15,289 bases of DNA from JBDTDV01 sp039922875 (GTDB lineage Bacteria; Actinomycetota; Actinomycetes; Actinomycetales; Microbacteriaceae): positions 1 to 15,289 of the forward strand of contig JBDTDV010000074.1 in assembly GCA_039922875.1 (NCBI GenBank). The letters are read 5' to 3'. A model generated the notes under the pieces. It was not told the DNA's origin. It did no database searches and was given only the letters and a program-made list of their open reading frames with translations. This document shows, in pieces, positions 13,774 through 15,289 of this stretch (the stretch's first letter is position 1; every line of letters begins with the position of its first letter). Position numbers and translations under genes: made by a program.

Positions 13774-15135
13774 GTGGCACGGAATCAGCTCAACTACCGC
13801 TGCACAGAGTGCGGTTGGACGACGGCCAAGTGGGCTGGCCGCTGTGGCGAATGCCAGGAGTGGGGAACCGTCGTCGATGCGGGCACGGAAACCGGAATTC
13901 GACGGGCGGTGCGCGCGACCGCGATCAGCGACGCGCAGGCTGCTCGGCCCATCACGGCGTTGAGCACTGTTGCCGTCAGCCACTGGCCAAGCGGCATCCA
14001 CGAGTTCGATCGGGTGCTCGGCGGAGGAATCGTGCCGGGCGCGGCGATCCTGCTCAGCGGTGAGCCCGGGGTCGGCAAATCGACCCTCCTGCTGGAAGTG
14101 GCTTCGCGCACCGCGGCGGCCAAGGCCCGCGTCTTGTACATCAGCGCCGAGGAATCGGTCAGCCAGGTACGGATGCGTGCCGAACGTACCGGCGCGTTGC
14201 AGGAGAATCTGTTCTTGGCCGCAGAAACCGATCTGGCCACGATCCTTGGCCAGATCGACGCAGTCGCACCGCAATTGGTCATCGTCGACTCCGTTCAGAC
14301 GGTCTCCAGCTCCCTCTCCGACGGCCTCGCCGGGCAGCCCAGCCAGGTTCGCGAGGTAGCCGCTACGCTGATCCGGGTCGCCAAGGACCGCAACCTGCCG
14401 GTTCTCCTGGTCGGCCACGTCACCAAAGACGGCTCGATCGCCGGGCCGCGGTTGCTGGAGCACCTGGTGGACGTCGTGTGTCAGTTCGAGGGCGACCGAA
14501 AGACTTCCCTGCGCTTCGTCCGCGCGCTGAAAAACCGGTTCGGCCCAACCGACGAAGTCGGCTGCTTTCAGATGACCGGCGACGGTATCGCCGAGGTCGC
14601 CGATCCGAGTGGGCTGTTTTTGAGCCGCGGCACCGCTGAGGTGTCCGGAACCTGCGTGACCGTCGCCATGGAGGGCCGCCGTCCGCTGCCGGTGGAGGTT
14701 CAGGCGCTGGTGGTTCCCAGCGCCGCGCCGAACCCGCGCCGGGTGACCAACGGCGTCGACTCTTCCCGGGTGGCAATGCTCCTGGCGGTGCTGGAGCGGC
14801 GAGCCGGACTGCAGCTGGGCAACCGGGATGTCTATGTCTCCACGGTCGGCGGGGTACGGCTCACCGAGCCCGCAGCCGACCTCGCGATCGCCCTGGCCAT
14901 CGCCTCGGCATCGAAGGAATTGGCCATCGCGCACACGACCGTCGCATTCGGCGAAATCAGCCTCGCCGGCGAGATCAGGCCGGTAGCCAGCACTGACCAG
15001 CGCAGTTCAGAGGCCGACCGTCTCGGCTTCGTCACCCGAATCGACTCGACCGCAGGCCATATCCGCGGCGCCATCCACACCGCGTTCTCCGCAGCCCGCT
15101 CCGACCGGGACCGGGAGCTCGACGCCGCCTTCTGA
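13774..15135 (+). CDS. radA: DNA repair protein RadA (Sms)
   Basis: The 453-residue RadA is a RecA-like ATPase that promotes branch migration and processing of recombination intermediates during DNA repair. All hallmarks are present: an N-terminal four-cysteine zinc finger (Cys10, Cys13, Cys24, Cys27 in RCTECGW and GRCGECQEWG), Walker A GEPGVGKS (96-103), Walker B LVIVDS (168-173), the RadA-specific KNRFG motif (253-257), and a C-terminal Lon-protease-like domain (about 280-453). Length is normal. The GTG at 13774 is chosen because the zinc finger begins right after it and an ideal GGGAGG lies six bases upstream; the frame is open to 13699, but that part looks non-coding. It is cytoplasmic. 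It follows the carotenoid operon on the same strand, with a hairpin between. Confidence 0.95.
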   Translation: MARNQLNYRCTECGWTTAKWAGRCGECQEWGTVVDAGTETGIRRAVRATAISDAQAARPITALSTVAVSHWPSGIHEFDRVLGGGIVPGAAILLSGEPGVGKSTLLLEVASRTAAAKARVLYISAEESVSQVRMRAERTGALQENLFLAAETDLATILGQIDAVAPQLVIVDSVQTVSSSLSDGLAGQPSQVREVAATLIRVAKDRNLPVLLVGHVTKDGSIAGPRLLEHLVDVVCQFEGDRKTSLRFVRALKNRFGPTDEVGCFQMTGDGIAEVADPSGLFLSRGTAEVSGTCVTVAMEGRRPLPVEVQALVVPSAAPNPRRVTNGVDSSRVAMLLAVLERRAGLQLGNRDVYVSTVGGVRLTEPAADLAIALAIASASKELAIAHTTVAFGEISLAGEIRPVASTDQRSSEADRLGFVTRIDSTAGHIRGAIHTAFSAARSDRDRELDAAF

Positions 15136-15289
15136 CCGGGGTCCCGGCACGCTCATCACACGCTGTTCGACCGCCGGGACGACCTTGTCCAGCACCACGC
15201 CGATGGCGACCGTGTCGTGATTGGCTTCGGCAATTTCTCGCGCTGCTTCTCGAACCGGCAGTTGTGGTGCAAAAATCGTCGATTTCCGC
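15007..15289 (-). CDS. Partial reading frame at window edge, possible C-terminus of unknown protein
   Basis: The minus strand is open in one frame from the window edge to a stop at 15007. The outer part reads like real protein (LPVREAAREIAEANHDTVAIGVVLDKVVPAVEQRVMS), with codon-position GC as expected for coding sequence. The two other minus-strand frames look non-natural. The inner ~45 residues overlap the 3' end of radA on the opposite strand and look like antisense, so either the gene truly overlaps radA convergently by about 130 bp or the real gene differs. I do not recognise the family, and most of the gene lies beyond the window. Confidence 0.35.
   Translation of the reverse strand, partial: RKSTIFAPQLPVREAAREIAEANHDTVAIGVVLDKVVPAVEQRVMSVPGPRSEGGVELPVPVGAGCGERGVDGAADMACGRVDSGDEAETVGL

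Noticed and set aside
13744..14934. 396-residue open frame antisense to radA on the minus strand
   Set aside because: It is exactly opposite a gene with all RadA motifs. Its translation is rich in Gly, Arg, Gln and His without recognisable domains, as expected from the antisense of high-GC coding sequence.
15136..15147. CCGGGGTCCCGG hairpin right after radA as a terminator
   Set aside because: A 4-bp stem with a GGTC loop, or a 5-bp stem with an impossible 2-nt loop, and no U-tract; too weak to call.

Overview
The window looks like chromosome from a high-GC actinobacterium, most likely a pigmented member of the Microbacteriaceae or a relative. This rests on the C50-carotenoid gene set with two-subunit cyclase genes, the actinobacterial MMPL transporter and SRPBCC-epimerase fusion, frequent GTG starts, and several genes with a TANNNT -10 box 6-7 nt before the start codon, as in leaderless transcripts. 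Genus is not determinable from what I can see.

Layout. (1) 1-1850: right end of an integrated element, with an XRE-type regulator and a tyrosine integrase that stops about 50 bp from the 3' end of a minus-strand tRNA-Ser(CGA) at 1849-1938. The other element end lies outside the window. (2) 2004-5297: host genes. A membrane-anchored SGNH/GDSL hydrolase is followed by an 11-bp tandem repeat and a hairpin, then a convergent pair made of an alpha/beta hydrolase and a TIGR01777-type epimerase with an N-terminal SRPBCC domain. (3) 5321-5770: a Pyr_excise (pyrimidine dimer DNA glycosylase) family gene, divergent from the epimerase gene and convergent on a MarR regulator. (4) 5748-13684: a complete C50 carotenoid locus. 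A MarR/CrtR-like regulator is divergent from idsA/crtE-crtB-crtI-crtYe-crtYf-crtEb-mmpL, which are tightly packed with 4-bp or longer overlaps. A 15-bp palindrome lies in the divergent promoter region. (5) 13774-15135: radA, a DNA-repair ATPase, with its own strong ribosome binding site, then a partial minus-strand reading frame running off the window.

How the carotenoid genes work together: IdsA/CrtE makes GGPP, CrtB condenses two GGPP to phytoene, CrtI desaturates phytoene to lycopene, CrtEb adds C5 prenyl units at both ends (flavuxanthin-type C50), and CrtYe plus CrtYf cyclise the ends. A decaprenoxanthin- or sarcinaxanthin-type pigment is expected; ring type cannot be read from sequence by eye. 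The MarR protein probably represses the operon, as CrtR does in Corynebacterium glutamicum.

No clearly undescribed system was found. The points most worth a second look are the overlapping divergent leaderless promoters at 5304-5313, the candidate CrtR operator at 6340-6354, the MMPL gene at the operon end, the 11-bp repeat through the SGNH stop codon, and the partial gene at the right edge.
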